Shown here: positions 6,449 to 13,341 of the stretch, piece by piece
How the letters are laid out: each line of letters opens with the position of its first letter
How positions within the stretch are numbered: position 1 is the first letter of the stretch
From: Candidatus Methanophagaceae archaeon
GTDB taxonomy: Archaea > Halobacteriota > Syntropharchaeia > Alkanophagales > Methanospirareceae
Length of the DNA: 14,573 bases
Assembly: GCA_013374505.1 (NCBI GenBank)
Contig: QENJ01000008.1
Coordinates: 2,469-17,041 of the forward strand
Direction of reading: 5' to 3'
Program-made: the position numbers and the translations under genes
Notes under the pieces: model-generated
Database searches by the model: none
What the model saw: the letters and a program-made list of their open reading frames with translations, nothing else
What the model was told of the DNA's origin: nothing

Positions 6449-7462
6449 ATGAGCGTCATTGTAACTTCACCAAGCAGGCTCCACATTGCCCTTATAGACA
6501 TGAACGGTGAGCTTGGACGAGTAGATGGCGGTATAGGCGTAGCATTGAAAGAGCCTTTTTTGAAGATAGAAGTATCGGCAGTTGATAAAGAGACAGAGAA
6601 GAGAGCGAATACCGAAGAAATTGTTACTGTATTAGAACGGCTAAAAGAAAGAACACAACCCGCGCTAAGAGGTAATTACCGTGTGAATATATTGAAGGAA
6701 TTGCCATCGCATGTGGGTCTTGGCTCACGGACACAACTGTCGTTAAGTGTAGCAAAAGCTATTTCCGTCCTGGAAAACCGAAACTACCACGCACTGGATT
6801 TAGCGAAACTGGTGGGTCGTGGCGGCACGTCCGGTATCGGTACGGCTGCTTTTGAGAACGGTGGTTTCATCTTAGACGGAGGTCATTTGTTCCGGCTGGC
6901 GAGTGCAGATAGCGCGAAAGGACATGAAAATGAAGTACAAAAAACTAGTTTCTTGCCTTCTTCGGCTGCTAAGTTTCCGCCACCACCGGTTCTGTTTCAG
7001 CAGCCTCTGCCCGAAGATTGGTTCTTTGTCGTTGCGATACCAGAAGTGAAGCGGGGTGCGCATGGCCTCGAAGAGATAGGTATATTCAAGCGGTACTGCC
7101 CGGTAGAACGTGAGGAAGTGGCGAAGATATGCAGGATAGTGCTTATGCGGATTCTGCCTTCTGTGCTTGAAAACGACATACACACTTTTGCTGAATCTTT
7201 AACCATGCTGCAGCGGATAGGGTTCAAGCGGATAGAGACAGAGCTTCAGCATGATGTAATAAAAGAACTTTTCCAATTCTTCGATGCGCATGCGTTGGGA
7301 TATGGCATGTCCTCTTTTGGTCCCGCCACGTATGCAATAGTAAAAGGCGAGAATAGGGCAAAGGCACTCGCGGATTCTACACGCGAATTCTTTACTGAGC
7401 GGCATGTACGTGCTTTGGTGAGCTATTCAAATGCGAATAATGACGGTAGCGAAGTGAGTTAG
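6449..7462 (+). CDS. mptG: Beta-ribofuranosylaminobenzene 5'-phosphate synthase (methanopterin pathway)
   Basis: Protein of 337 residues in the GHMP-kinase fold. It joins p-aminobenzoate (or 4-hydroxybenzoate) with phosphoribosyl diphosphate, releasing CO2 and pyrophosphate, the first committed step to the arylamine part of tetrahydromethanopterin. Seen motifs: PSRLHIALIDMNGELGRVDG (8-27), HVGLGSRTQLSLSVAKA (88-104, the GHMP glycine/serine loop), GRGGTSGIGTAAFENGGFIL (123-142) and a C-terminal GMSSFGPATYAIV. PRTases and kinases outside this family lack the SRLH plus GRGGTSGIG combination. It diverges from yrdC and ends three bases before the end of the convergent endonuclease Q gene. Its presence implies a methanopterin-type C1 carrier in the organism. 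Start at ATG 6449 fits the family N-terminus. Confidence 0.92.
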   Translation: MSVIVTSPSRLHIALIDMNGELGRVDGGIGVALKEPFLKIEVSAVDKETEKRANTEEIVTVLERLKERTQPALRGNYRVNILKELPSHVGLGSRTQLSLSVAKAISVLENRNYHALDLAKLVGRGGTSGIGTAAFENGGFILDGGHLFRLASADSAKGHENEVQKTSFLPSSAAKFPPPPVLFQQPLPEDWFFVVAIPEVKRGAHGLEEIGIFKRYCPVEREEVAKICRIVLMRILPSVLENDIHTFAESLTMLQRIGFKRIETELQHDVIKELFQFFDAHALGYGMSSFGPATYAIVKGENRAKALADSTREFFTERHVRALVSYSNANNDGSEVS

Positions 7463-7465
7463 CCC

Positions 7466-8710
7466 TCAAAAATCAAACAAAGAACGCTGTCCTTTCTGCT
7501 CTCTTTCGTGCTCTTCTTCTTCCGCATCTTCACGCCCTTCGGGGCTCAACGCAATAACGCCATATTTACCGCCGCCACCCGGAATTATGGATATTTTACC
7601 TGCTCTAAATGCGCTTATCGCATCTACCACACGCGCATCCCGATTCGCGGATTGGAGTTCATCCATAGCCGCATCCACCAACACGTTAACTTCCGTGCCA
7701 AATTCTGCTAATAGTGATTCCCATATCCCTGTTACAGTCTTTGAACTCGCGGACTTTTGCACCGCCAAGCCGATTATCTCTGCCAACGGTATCAAGTGCA
7801 TATAAGGCGGTCTATGCTCTGGCGGTGTACCATCGCAATCCGCAAGCTCATTTACTCTATCCCGCACACCTTTCTTTATCATGCCCTTACATTCGCATCG
7901 CCATTTCCGTATTGTCGCCTCGCGTAGCGAATAATGCTTATAGCATCTGATGCACGCACTTTCGTTATACTTGCCCTCCTTCGGCGGCAGGCCAACGTTG
8001 AGCACAGGCTTCCTACCGTTTCTTCGTTCTATCGCCGCTTTCAAGTCTTCAAAAGACATGCTATCCATCTGAAAACGGTTGAACTCACGTGCTAGCCGGA
8101 TAGGGTACGGCGAATGTGCATCCGAGTTAGTCAAAAACGTGAGACCGTGCAATTCACTTATCTTATCTGCATAAGACGAATCAGCACTCAAACCCAACTC
8201 CACAAAGGACACATAGCTGCTCATATCGCCATAACACTCCACCAGCGAATTATGATAAGCGTATAACGCAGTCCAGGGTGTGAACGCATGACAAGGACCT
8301 ATAAGTGCTTCTGCATCCTTCGCATGTTCCGCGATTTTCGCGCCGCTCAATCTCAGTGAAGGGCGACCATCAGAATCAATATCCGTAGAATAGCTCCTAA
8401 ACGACTCGTACAATTGCTCGGCCTTCGCGATAGACGGTAATATAAGTAAATGATGCACTCGCTTATTGTCTTCCACCTCTACGGTGAGCACAAAATTAGT
8501 ACCGTCTTCTTTACCTTTAAAATAGAAAATACCGTCTTTTTCGTCCAGGTCCTTTATCCCGCTTAACCATTTGGGGTGTAAACAGTCACCCGTGCCGAGC
8601 AACTGTATCCCTTTCCTTGCGGCTTCCTTAGCTAGTGTGGGTAAATCCATTCGTGGGGAAGTAGCAGCCGAATAATTCGAATGTATATGTAAATCGGAAT
8701 TAACCCTCAT
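7466..8710 (-). CDS. endoQ: Endonuclease Q (PHP-domain DNA repair nuclease) with C-terminal PCNA motif
   Basis: Protein of 414 residues of the archaeal EndoQ family, which cuts DNA 5' of deaminated bases (uracil, hypoxanthine, xanthine) and abasic sites. The PHP metal site is visible as DLHIHSNYS (6-14), LLGTGDCLHPKW (37-48), VEVE...RVHHLL (78-89), GPCHAF (138-143) and TNSDAHS (194-200). A zinc-binding segment follows: CIRC (253-256) and CEC (272-274). GKISIIPGGGGKYG (371-384) is another family hallmark. The acidic, low-complexity end finishes in QRSLFDF (408-414), a PCNA-interacting (PIP) pattern with Q, L and F at positions 1, 4 and 7. It lies 34 bases behind the initiator tRNA gene and converges on mptG. 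Confidence 0.92.
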   Translation of the reverse strand: MRVNSDLHIHSNYSAATSPRMDLPTLAKEAARKGIQLLGTGDCLHPKWLSGIKDLDEKDGIFYFKGKEDGTNFVLTVEVEDNKRVHHLLILPSIAKAEQLYESFRSYSTDIDSDGRPSLRLSGAKIAEHAKDAEALIGPCHAFTPWTALYAYHNSLVECYGDMSSYVSFVELGLSADSSYADKISELHGLTFLTNSDAHSPYPIRLAREFNRFQMDSMSFEDLKAAIERRNGRKPVLNVGLPPKEGKYNESACIRCYKHYSLREATIRKWRCECKGMIKKGVRDRVNELADCDGTPPEHRPPYMHLIPLAEIIGLAVQKSASSKTVTGIWESLLAEFGTEVNVLVDAAMDELQSANRDARVVDAISAFRAGKISIIPGGGGKYGVIALSPEGREDAEEEEHEREQKGQRSLFDF

Positions 8711-8744
8711 TTTTCTTTATTTTTATGTGCCTGGAAACGAGCGA

Positions 8745-8819
8745 TAGCGGGGGGTGGATTCGAACCACCGGTCTCCGGGTTATGAGCCCGACGGGATCTC
8801 CTAACTACCCTACCCCGCT
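8745..8819 (-). tRNA. Initiator tRNA-Met (anticodon CAT)
   Basis: The minus strand from 8819 to 8745 folds into a 75-base cloverleaf. The acceptor stem AGCGGGG pairs fully with CCCCGCT, followed by discriminator A. The anticodon arm is CGGG-CTCATAA-CCCG with anticodon CAT. The T arm is GGTGG-TTCGAAT-CCACC. The A1-U72 end pair and three consecutive G-C pairs in the anticodon stem are hallmarks of archaeal initiator tRNA, as opposed to elongator Met or CAT-Ile. CCA is not encoded, and no intron is seen. Confidence 0.93.
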
Positions 8820-8856
8820 TTCTTATGTGGTATACTATAAACCAATATGAAAAGAC

Positions 8857-8868
8857 ATTTATAAAAGT
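8857..8868 (-). promoter_or_regulatory. Box A promoter of the initiator tRNA
   Basis: On the minus strand CTTTTATAAATG lies about 43 bases before the mature tRNA 5' end. It would place the transcription start about 18 bases upstream of it, so a short 5' leader would be trimmed by RNase P. A second TATA-like run (TTTATAGTATA, near 8837) is too close to serve unless the transcript starts within the tRNA. No T-run follows the tRNA before endoQ, so endoQ may share this promoter. Confidence 0.5.
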
Positions 8869-9126
8869 GCAATGCCTTTAGCGTGACATTCCAAGGCAAT
8901 TTGTTTTTTTGTTGCCACAAGCAATTACACGGGATTCTAAGAAGCTAATCGCGCTCTCGTTCCGTAAATAGCCGCTCAAAACGTGCTAGCCTGTGCCACC
9001 AATTGATGGGTCCTTCTCTACTAAATAGGATACACACGCAAGGTCTGCACCAACGTAAGAACCCAATTACAGCAAAAAGCCAATATCTTCGGCTCAAACG
9101 TGGACAGCACTCCCGCGAATTCCGTT
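8869..9126 (-). other. Spacer between tbp and the tRNA gene, with a doubtful small reading frame
   Basis: No firmly supported gene. A 61-codon frame on the minus strand (9130 to 8945) would start with TTG overlapping the tbp stop. Its product is Cys- and Arg-rich with one hydrophobic stretch (YWLFAVIGFLRWCRPCVCIL), but it lacks a clear ribosome site. A short inverted repeat, GGCAA (8895-8899) and TTGCC (8912-8916) around a T-rich loop, could be a weak hairpin. Neither is convincing. Confidence 0.3.
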
Positions 9127-9681
9127 TCAATACAGTTCTAAGGACCTTAATTTCTCCAGTAAGATTTTCACAGACGTTTCACAATCCTCTATCGTCTTCC
9201 CGCCCGTTATGACCAGCCGCCCAGAACTGAATATCAGTATAGCACTTTTTGGATCCTTTATTCGATACACTAAACCCGGAAAAACCTCTGGCTCGTACTC
9301 CATTCCCTCAAGCTCTAACCCTACTACGATAGCCCCAAGGTTGAGTTCTTTGCCTATATTGGCGGAAGCAACGATGTTCTGTACTTTAAATTCAGGATGC
9401 TCTGCCACCTCTATCCCTAAACTTCGGAGGTCGGTGGAAAGCCGGTCCATTACTACCCGCACATTCGCTTCCGTCTTTGACCCTGTACACACCACTTTCC
9501 CGGAACGAAAGATAAGAAAAGCGGACTTCGGCTCTTTCGTCCGATAGACCAGCCCTGGAAACTTCTTCTTCGTGAATACTGCTGCTTCTAACTTCGATTC
9601 AATATATTGTAGGTCTAATTCCTCAGCAATCCGTGCATTCGCAACCACATTTTCTACTCTTATCTCTACTCCCTCTATCAT
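9127..9681 (-). CDS. tbp: TATA-binding protein (general transcription factor)
   Basis: Protein of 184 residues, the standard archaeal TBP size. The two-fold repeat is plain: FPGLVYRTKEPKSAFLIFRS with GKVVCTG following (41-67), and FPGLVYRIKDPKSAILIFSS with GRLVITG following (134-160). Each repeat has the phenylalanine pair that wedges into the TATA box (F41/F58 and F134/F151). TBP binds box A and, with TFB, recruits RNA polymerase. No acidic C-terminal tail is present, unlike some archaeal TBPs. ATG at 9681 is supported by GGAGATC (9691-9697). The gene diverges from rpl15. Many archaea encode several TBPs, so this may not be the only one. Confidence 0.97.
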   Translation of the reverse strand: MIEGVEIRVENVVANARIAEELDLQYIESKLEAAVFTKKKFPGLVYRTKEPKSAFLIFRSGKVVCTGSKTEANVRVVMDRLSTDLRSLGIEVAEHPEFKVQNIVASANIGKELNLGAIVVGLELEGMEYEPEVFPGLVYRIKDPKSAILIFSSGRLVITGGKTIEDCETSVKILLEKLRSLELY

Positions 9682-9727
9682 CTTTTTTTTGATCTCCGAT
9701 TTATAGCAACTTAACTACTATTGTGTG

Positions 9728-9755
9728 TATAAAAAGTAAGGTATATAATATATAG
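9728..9755. promoter_or_regulatory. Back-to-back box A elements for tbp (minus) and rpl15 (plus)
   Basis: On the plus strand TATATAATATATAG (9742-9755) lies about 37 bases before the rpl15 ATG, with GGAGAGAAGGGAAG as ribosome site. On the minus strand CTTTTTATA (9728-9736) lies about 50 bases before the tbp ATG, which has its own GGAGATC. The two boxes are only about six bases apart, so TBP/TFB assembly on one may hinder the other, and TBP could influence its own promoter. The last point is inference. Confidence 0.5.
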
Positions 9756-9785
9756 AACCTATTTGCGGAGAGAAGGGAAGCAGAA

Positions 9786-10220
9786 ATGAAGAAGAGGGTG
9801 AAGAGGATAAGGGGGACAAGGACTTGCGGTGGCGGTTCCGCTAAGAAGAGAAGGGGCAAAGGAAGCAAGGGCGGCGCTGGTCGCGCGGGTGCATTCGGGC
9901 ACCATTTCGTGGTGTCTCTGAAACAGGGCATAAGGAAGGGAAAGAATAAAAGCGATTCCTCGCACGAACGTGCAGGGGATAATGTGACGATAAACGTAGG
10001 CGAATTGGATTACCTAATGCCCGGGCTGATAGCGCAGGGCAAAGCGGAAGAGAAAGCAGAAGGTATTTATCTTGATGTAACTCCTCTCGGCATACAAAAA
10101 GTTCTGGGTAAGGGCAAGGTAACGAAGAAAATGATGCTCAAAGCGAATAAAATATCACGACTAGCGCAGGATAAGATAGAAAGTGCAGGTGGCACGGTAG
10201 AGCAGACGAGTGGGGTGTGA
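9786..10220 (+). CDS. rpl15: Large-subunit ribosomal protein uL15
   Basis: Protein of 144 residues. The Gly/Lys/Arg-rich N-terminus (RIRGTRTCGGGSAKKRRGKG then SKGGAGRAGAFGHHF) is the extension of archaeal L15 that threads into 23S rRNA. The globular half contains INVGELD, YLDVTPLGIQKVLGKGKVTK and the family ending region AQDKIESAGGTVE. It sits directly before secY (ten-base gap), the conserved end of the archaeal spc ribosomal cluster; however, the usual upstream ribosomal genes are missing and tbp lies there on the other strand, so the cluster is broken at this point. It has its own strong promoter and ribosome site. Confidence 0.94.
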   Translation: MKKRVKRIRGTRTCGGGSAKKRRGKGSKGGAGRAGAFGHHFVVSLKQGIRKGKNKSDSSHERAGDNVTINVGELDYLMPGLIAQGKAEEKAEGIYLDVTPLGIQKVLGKGKVTKKMMLKANKISRLAQDKIESAGGTVEQTSGV

Positions 10221-10230
10221 ATTAGCATAG

Positions 10231-11715
10231 ATGGAAGCGATAAATCTAAGAGACACATTTACGCAGTTTTTAAATAAGTTCCCTATGGTGGAACGCCCGG
10301 GCTGGCACGTGCACTTCAAGACGAAGTTAGCCTGGACCGTTGGTATACTTGTGCTCTTCTTTGCATTGGGTAATGTCCCGCTATTCGGATTATCTCCCGA
10401 ATCAATGGACCTTTTCGGTCAGTGGCGTGCCATATTTGCTGGAGAGCGGTTCTCGCTTACTGCGCTTGGTATCATGCCAATCGTGGATGCTTCCATTGTT
10501 TTACAGCTTCTGGTCGGTGCAGGGATAATAAACTTAAACCTGAGCAACACGCGAGACCAGGTGTTTTATCAGAACTTGCAGAAATTACTCGTTATCGTAT
10601 TCTCTGTTTTTATTAGCCTGGTTTATGTCGTTGGCTTTTACAAGCCAGATCCTGCAATAGCCGCGCATCTCGGTGTATCATTGCAGATTATCTCGCTCAT
10701 GCTGTTCTTACAGGTATTCGCGGGGGGGATGCTTATATACTTCATGGATGAGGTAGTGTCAAAATGGGGTATAGGATCAGGTATTTCGTTGTTCATACTC
10801 GCGGGAGTCTCACAACAGGTAATTACCGGACTCATTAGCTGGATACCCGACCCGACAAGCGGATTGGCGGTAGGTGTGATTCCAAGATGGTTTCAGTTAC
10901 TCTGGCCAGGCTCGCCGTTGCACGTATCCACATATGAAATGATGGAAGGTGGAATGATTTTTCTATTTCAGAATAACTTAATTGCACTCATCTCAACCAT
11001 AGTAGTATTTTTTGTCGTTGTGTACCTTGAGAGTACTCGTTTAGAGATACCATTAGCGCATTCGATGGCGCGAGGAGCACGTGGTAGGTTCCCAATTAAG
11101 TTGTTATACGCAAGCGTACTTCCGATGATTCTTGTACGTGCGTTACAGGCGAGCATACAGGGTTTTGGGAGGTTGCTCTGGAGCAAGGGGATTACCCTAT
11201 TCGGGACATACGATGCACAGGGGAATGCCGTATCGGGATTGATGTATTATCTCGAGCCGATTTATAGCCCCTGGGATTGGATTCCTTCTCTTGTGCATAT
11301 CTCAACTCCGGCTATTGCCGGCTGGCAAATAGCCACGAGGCTCAGTATAGACCTCATTTTTATGGTCGTAGGCGGTGCGATATTCGCGCTTTTCTGGATT
11401 AATACGACTGGTATGGGCCCCAAAGATGTAGCAGCGCAGATACATAATTCCGGGCTGCAAATACCTGGGCATCGGAGAGGTCAAGCAACAATCGAGAAAC
11501 TGATGGAGGGCTACATACCGAAAATAGCATTGATGGGCGGTGCTATCCTGGGCGTGTTATGCGTGCTTTCAAATATGTTCGGCACACTCGGTCAGGCATC
11601 AGGAACGGGTTTACTTCTGGCTGTGAGTATTGCATACAGGCTCTATGAGGACGTGGCATCGGAGCAGATGATGGAGATGTACCCAACAATGCGTAGATTC
11701 TTCGGCGGCGGCTAA
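10231..11715 (+). CDS. secY: Protein translocase subunit SecY (canonical copy)
   Basis: Protein of 494 residues with about ten transmembrane segments, forming the Sec61/SecY channel with SecE and Sec-beta. The amphipathic N-terminus ends in FPMVERP before TM1. The TM2/plug region reads ALGIMPIVDASIVLQLLVGA (78-97), followed by INLNLSNTRDQVFYQNLQKLL. Family signatures include VVSKWGIGSGISLFILAGVSQQ (175-196), EIPLAHSMARGARGRFPIKLL (cytosolic loop 6/7, ribosome contact) and GMGPKDVAAQIHNSGLQIPG (loop 8/9). The cytosolic tail LYEDVASEQMMEMYPTMRRF is present. It has the expected place after rpl15 and is the housekeeping copy by these criteria. An extended outer loop (about 315-360: YDAQGNAVSGLMYYLEPIYS and following) is shared with the second copy. 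Confidence 0.95.
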   Translation: MEAINLRDTFTQFLNKFPMVERPGWHVHFKTKLAWTVGILVLFFALGNVPLFGLSPESMDLFGQWRAIFAGERFSLTALGIMPIVDASIVLQLLVGAGIINLNLSNTRDQVFYQNLQKLLVIVFSVFISLVYVVGFYKPDPAIAAHLGVSLQIISLMLFLQVFAGGMLIYFMDEVVSKWGIGSGISLFILAGVSQQVITGLISWIPDPTSGLAVGVIPRWFQLLWPGSPLHVSTYEMMEGGMIFLFQNNLIALISTIVVFFVVVYLESTRLEIPLAHSMARGARGRFPIKLLYASVLPMILVRALQASIQGFGRLLWSKGITLFGTYDAQGNAVSGLMYYLEPIYSPWDWIPSLVHISTPAIAGWQIATRLSIDLIFMVVGGAIFALFWINTTGMGPKDVAAQIHNSGLQIPGHRRGQATIEKLMEGYIPKIALMGGAILGVLCVLSNMFGTLGQASGTGLLLAVSIAYRLYEDVASEQMMEMYPTMRRFFGGG

Positions 11716-11737
11716 CCGCGGCATAAGATTGAATGGT

Positions 11738-13243
11738 ATGATAGATCCGTTAACGCTCGGGCTAATACTTTTGCTTGGCGCGCTTCTGACAAGAGTGAAA
11801 GGTATAAGGGCTGCGTTAACGTTAGTTTTAACTAAGATCCCGATGGTAGAACGTCCCAGGAGGCATGTACCGCTCAAGACGAAGCTAATGTTTACTGCTG
11901 CTGTACTTATACTTTATTTTGCTATGGGCAATATCCCGCTCTTCGGGCTATCCCCAGAATCAATGGAACTCTTCGTTCAGTGGCGTACCGTATTCGCAGG
12001 CGAAATGTTCTCGCTTAGTGCTGTTGGAATTTTACCGATCATAAGTGCTTCACTCATTTTACAGATTTTAGCGGGTCCTAAGCTAGGGAAGCTCGACTTG
12101 AGCGATCCAAAGGATCAGGCGTTTTATCTGAACCTGCATAAACTGCTCGTTCTTTGTTTCGTGTTTCTCGCAAGTTTTAGCTATGTCATTGGCTTTTATA
12201 AGCCAGACCCCGGGCTAGCATACCCGTTAGGGGTGTCTTTACAGTTCATATCATTTTTAATCTTCTTGCAGGTATTCTTCGGTGGGATGCTGATCTATTA
12301 TATGGAAGGTGTAGTCACGAAATGGGGTGTAGGTTCAGGAATAGGCATTCTTATCGTGGCAGGAGTCGCGCAGCAGCTAATTATCGGACTTATCAATTGG
12401 ATGCCTGACTCGAGTGGCTTAGCAGTTGGAGTAATCCCGAGGTGGATAGAAATAGCGCAACAAGTAGTACCATATAAACAATCAGAAAGTTGGTTGGCTT
12501 TTATATTCCAGAATTACTTACTCGCGCTTATCACGACAGTCGCAGTATTCTTACTCGTTGTGTATCTGACATGTGCTCGTATAGATGTACGAATACCAGG
12601 CTATTTGAAAAGGCGAAGGTGTAGAGGCAAAGTCAGATTTCCGATTAAGCTTATGCACTTCTCGTATGCGATTGTTGCACCGCTGGTTTTTTTCCAGGGT
12701 GGTCGTCCAATACAAGCGAGCATACAGGGTTTTGGAAGGTTGCTCTGGAACAAGGGATTTACAATATTCGGGAGATACGATGCACAGGGGAATGCCGTAC
12801 CGGGATTGATGTATTATCTTGACCCCATTTACAGCCCCTGGGATTGGGTGCCTTCTCTCGTGCATATCACAGCACCGGATATTGCAGGCTGGCAAATTGC
12901 AGTAAGACTGGCAGTAGACATTTCAATAATGGTCGCTGTTGCAATGCTAATCGCGTTAATATGGCTAAAACTAACGCCGGGTCTGGAAACGAGGGATATA
13001 AAAGCAATGGTGCGTGATTCCGGGCTCCCGATTTACGGACATCGCAGTGGTTTAAAAGCGATAAAGCGGGCGGTGGATCAGAGTGCACCGAGGATAGCAA
13101 TACTGGGTTGTGGCATCCTGGGTGCTTTGCTTGTAGTTGCGAATATGTTCGGCACACTCGGTAACGTAAGCGTATTGTATCTTATCGTGAGTGTGATAGT
13201 GATTTATGGTGTTTATGGAGAGGTCAGATCTGGACTGTGTTAG
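11738..13243 (+). CDS. Second, divergent SecY paralogue (SecY2-like)
   Basis: Protein of 501 residues from ATG 11738 (an in-frame TTG at 11729 adds three). It aligns with the preceding SecY end to end: IPMVERP, NIPLFGLSPESMELF, VVTKWGVGSGIGILIVAGVAQQ, RFPIKL, YDAQGNAVPGLMYYL and DSGLPIYGHRSG are all kept. Differences: an added hydrophobic segment at the N-terminus (LTLGLILLLGALL, about 6-18); a changed plug region (ILPIISASLILQILAGPKLG); a longer, more basic loop 6/7 (RIPGYLKRRRCRGKVRFPIK, 285-304); a loop 8/9 that lost the GPKDVA signature (GLETRDIKAMV); and an end at VYGEVRSGLC without the cytosolic tail of copy one. It starts 22 bases after secY, in tandem. No frameshift is present. A specialised channel is plausible; a decaying duplicate is the alternative. 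Confidence 0.9.
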   Translation: MIDPLTLGLILLLGALLTRVKGIRAALTLVLTKIPMVERPRRHVPLKTKLMFTAAVLILYFAMGNIPLFGLSPESMELFVQWRTVFAGEMFSLSAVGILPIISASLILQILAGPKLGKLDLSDPKDQAFYLNLHKLLVLCFVFLASFSYVIGFYKPDPGLAYPLGVSLQFISFLIFLQVFFGGMLIYYMEGVVTKWGVGSGIGILIVAGVAQQLIIGLINWMPDSSGLAVGVIPRWIEIAQQVVPYKQSESWLAFIFQNYLLALITTVAVFLLVVYLTCARIDVRIPGYLKRRRCRGKVRFPIKLMHFSYAIVAPLVFFQGGRPIQASIQGFGRLLWNKGFTIFGRYDAQGNAVPGLMYYLDPIYSPWDWVPSLVHITAPDIAGWQIAVRLAVDISIMVAVAMLIALIWLKLTPGLETRDIKAMVRDSGLPIYGHRSGLKAIKRAVDQSAPRIAILGCGILGALLVVANMFGTLGNVSVLYLIVSVIVIYGVYGEVRSGLC

Positions 13244-13280
13244 CGGTTGGTTGAGATGCGGTAGAGAAAAAAAACCGCTA
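13241..13280 (+). terminator. Perfect 8-bp inverted repeat at the secY2 stop codon
   Basis: TAGCGGTT (13241-13248) pairs exactly with AACCGCTA (13273-13280) across a 24-base loop. The 5' arm starts with the TAG stop codon itself, and the loop contains a run of eight As at its 3' end. It could be a transcript-end structure for the secY pair, or an operator ahead of the next gene. No strong U-run follows, so a simple intrinsic terminator is uncertain. Confidence 0.35.
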
Positions 13281-13323
13281 ATTATTTATGCCTTGGGCAT
13301 TCAACGTTATTACTGAATATATA
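13280..13323 (+). promoter_or_regulatory. Promoter region of the disulfide reductase-like gene
   Basis: Two TATA-like runs occur: AATTATTTATG (13280-13290), which would give a leader of about 30 bases containing GGAGGAG, and ATATATAAG (13315-13323), which would start transcription at or near the ATG. The strong ribosome site GGAGGAG (13331-13337) favours the upstream box. Confidence 0.4.
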
Positions 13324-13341
13324 AGAGTGTGGAGGAGAAAG

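Noticed and set aside
8830..8844. Imperfect palindrome GGTATACTATAAACC near the tRNA promoter
   Set aside because: The symmetry is partial and explained by TATA-like sequence; no evidence for an operator.
8945..9130. A 61-codon frame behind tbp, Cys/Arg-rich with a hydrophobic stretch
   Set aside because: It needs a TTG start overlapping the tbp stop, has no clear ribosome site and resembles no family I know. Described only as part of the spacer.
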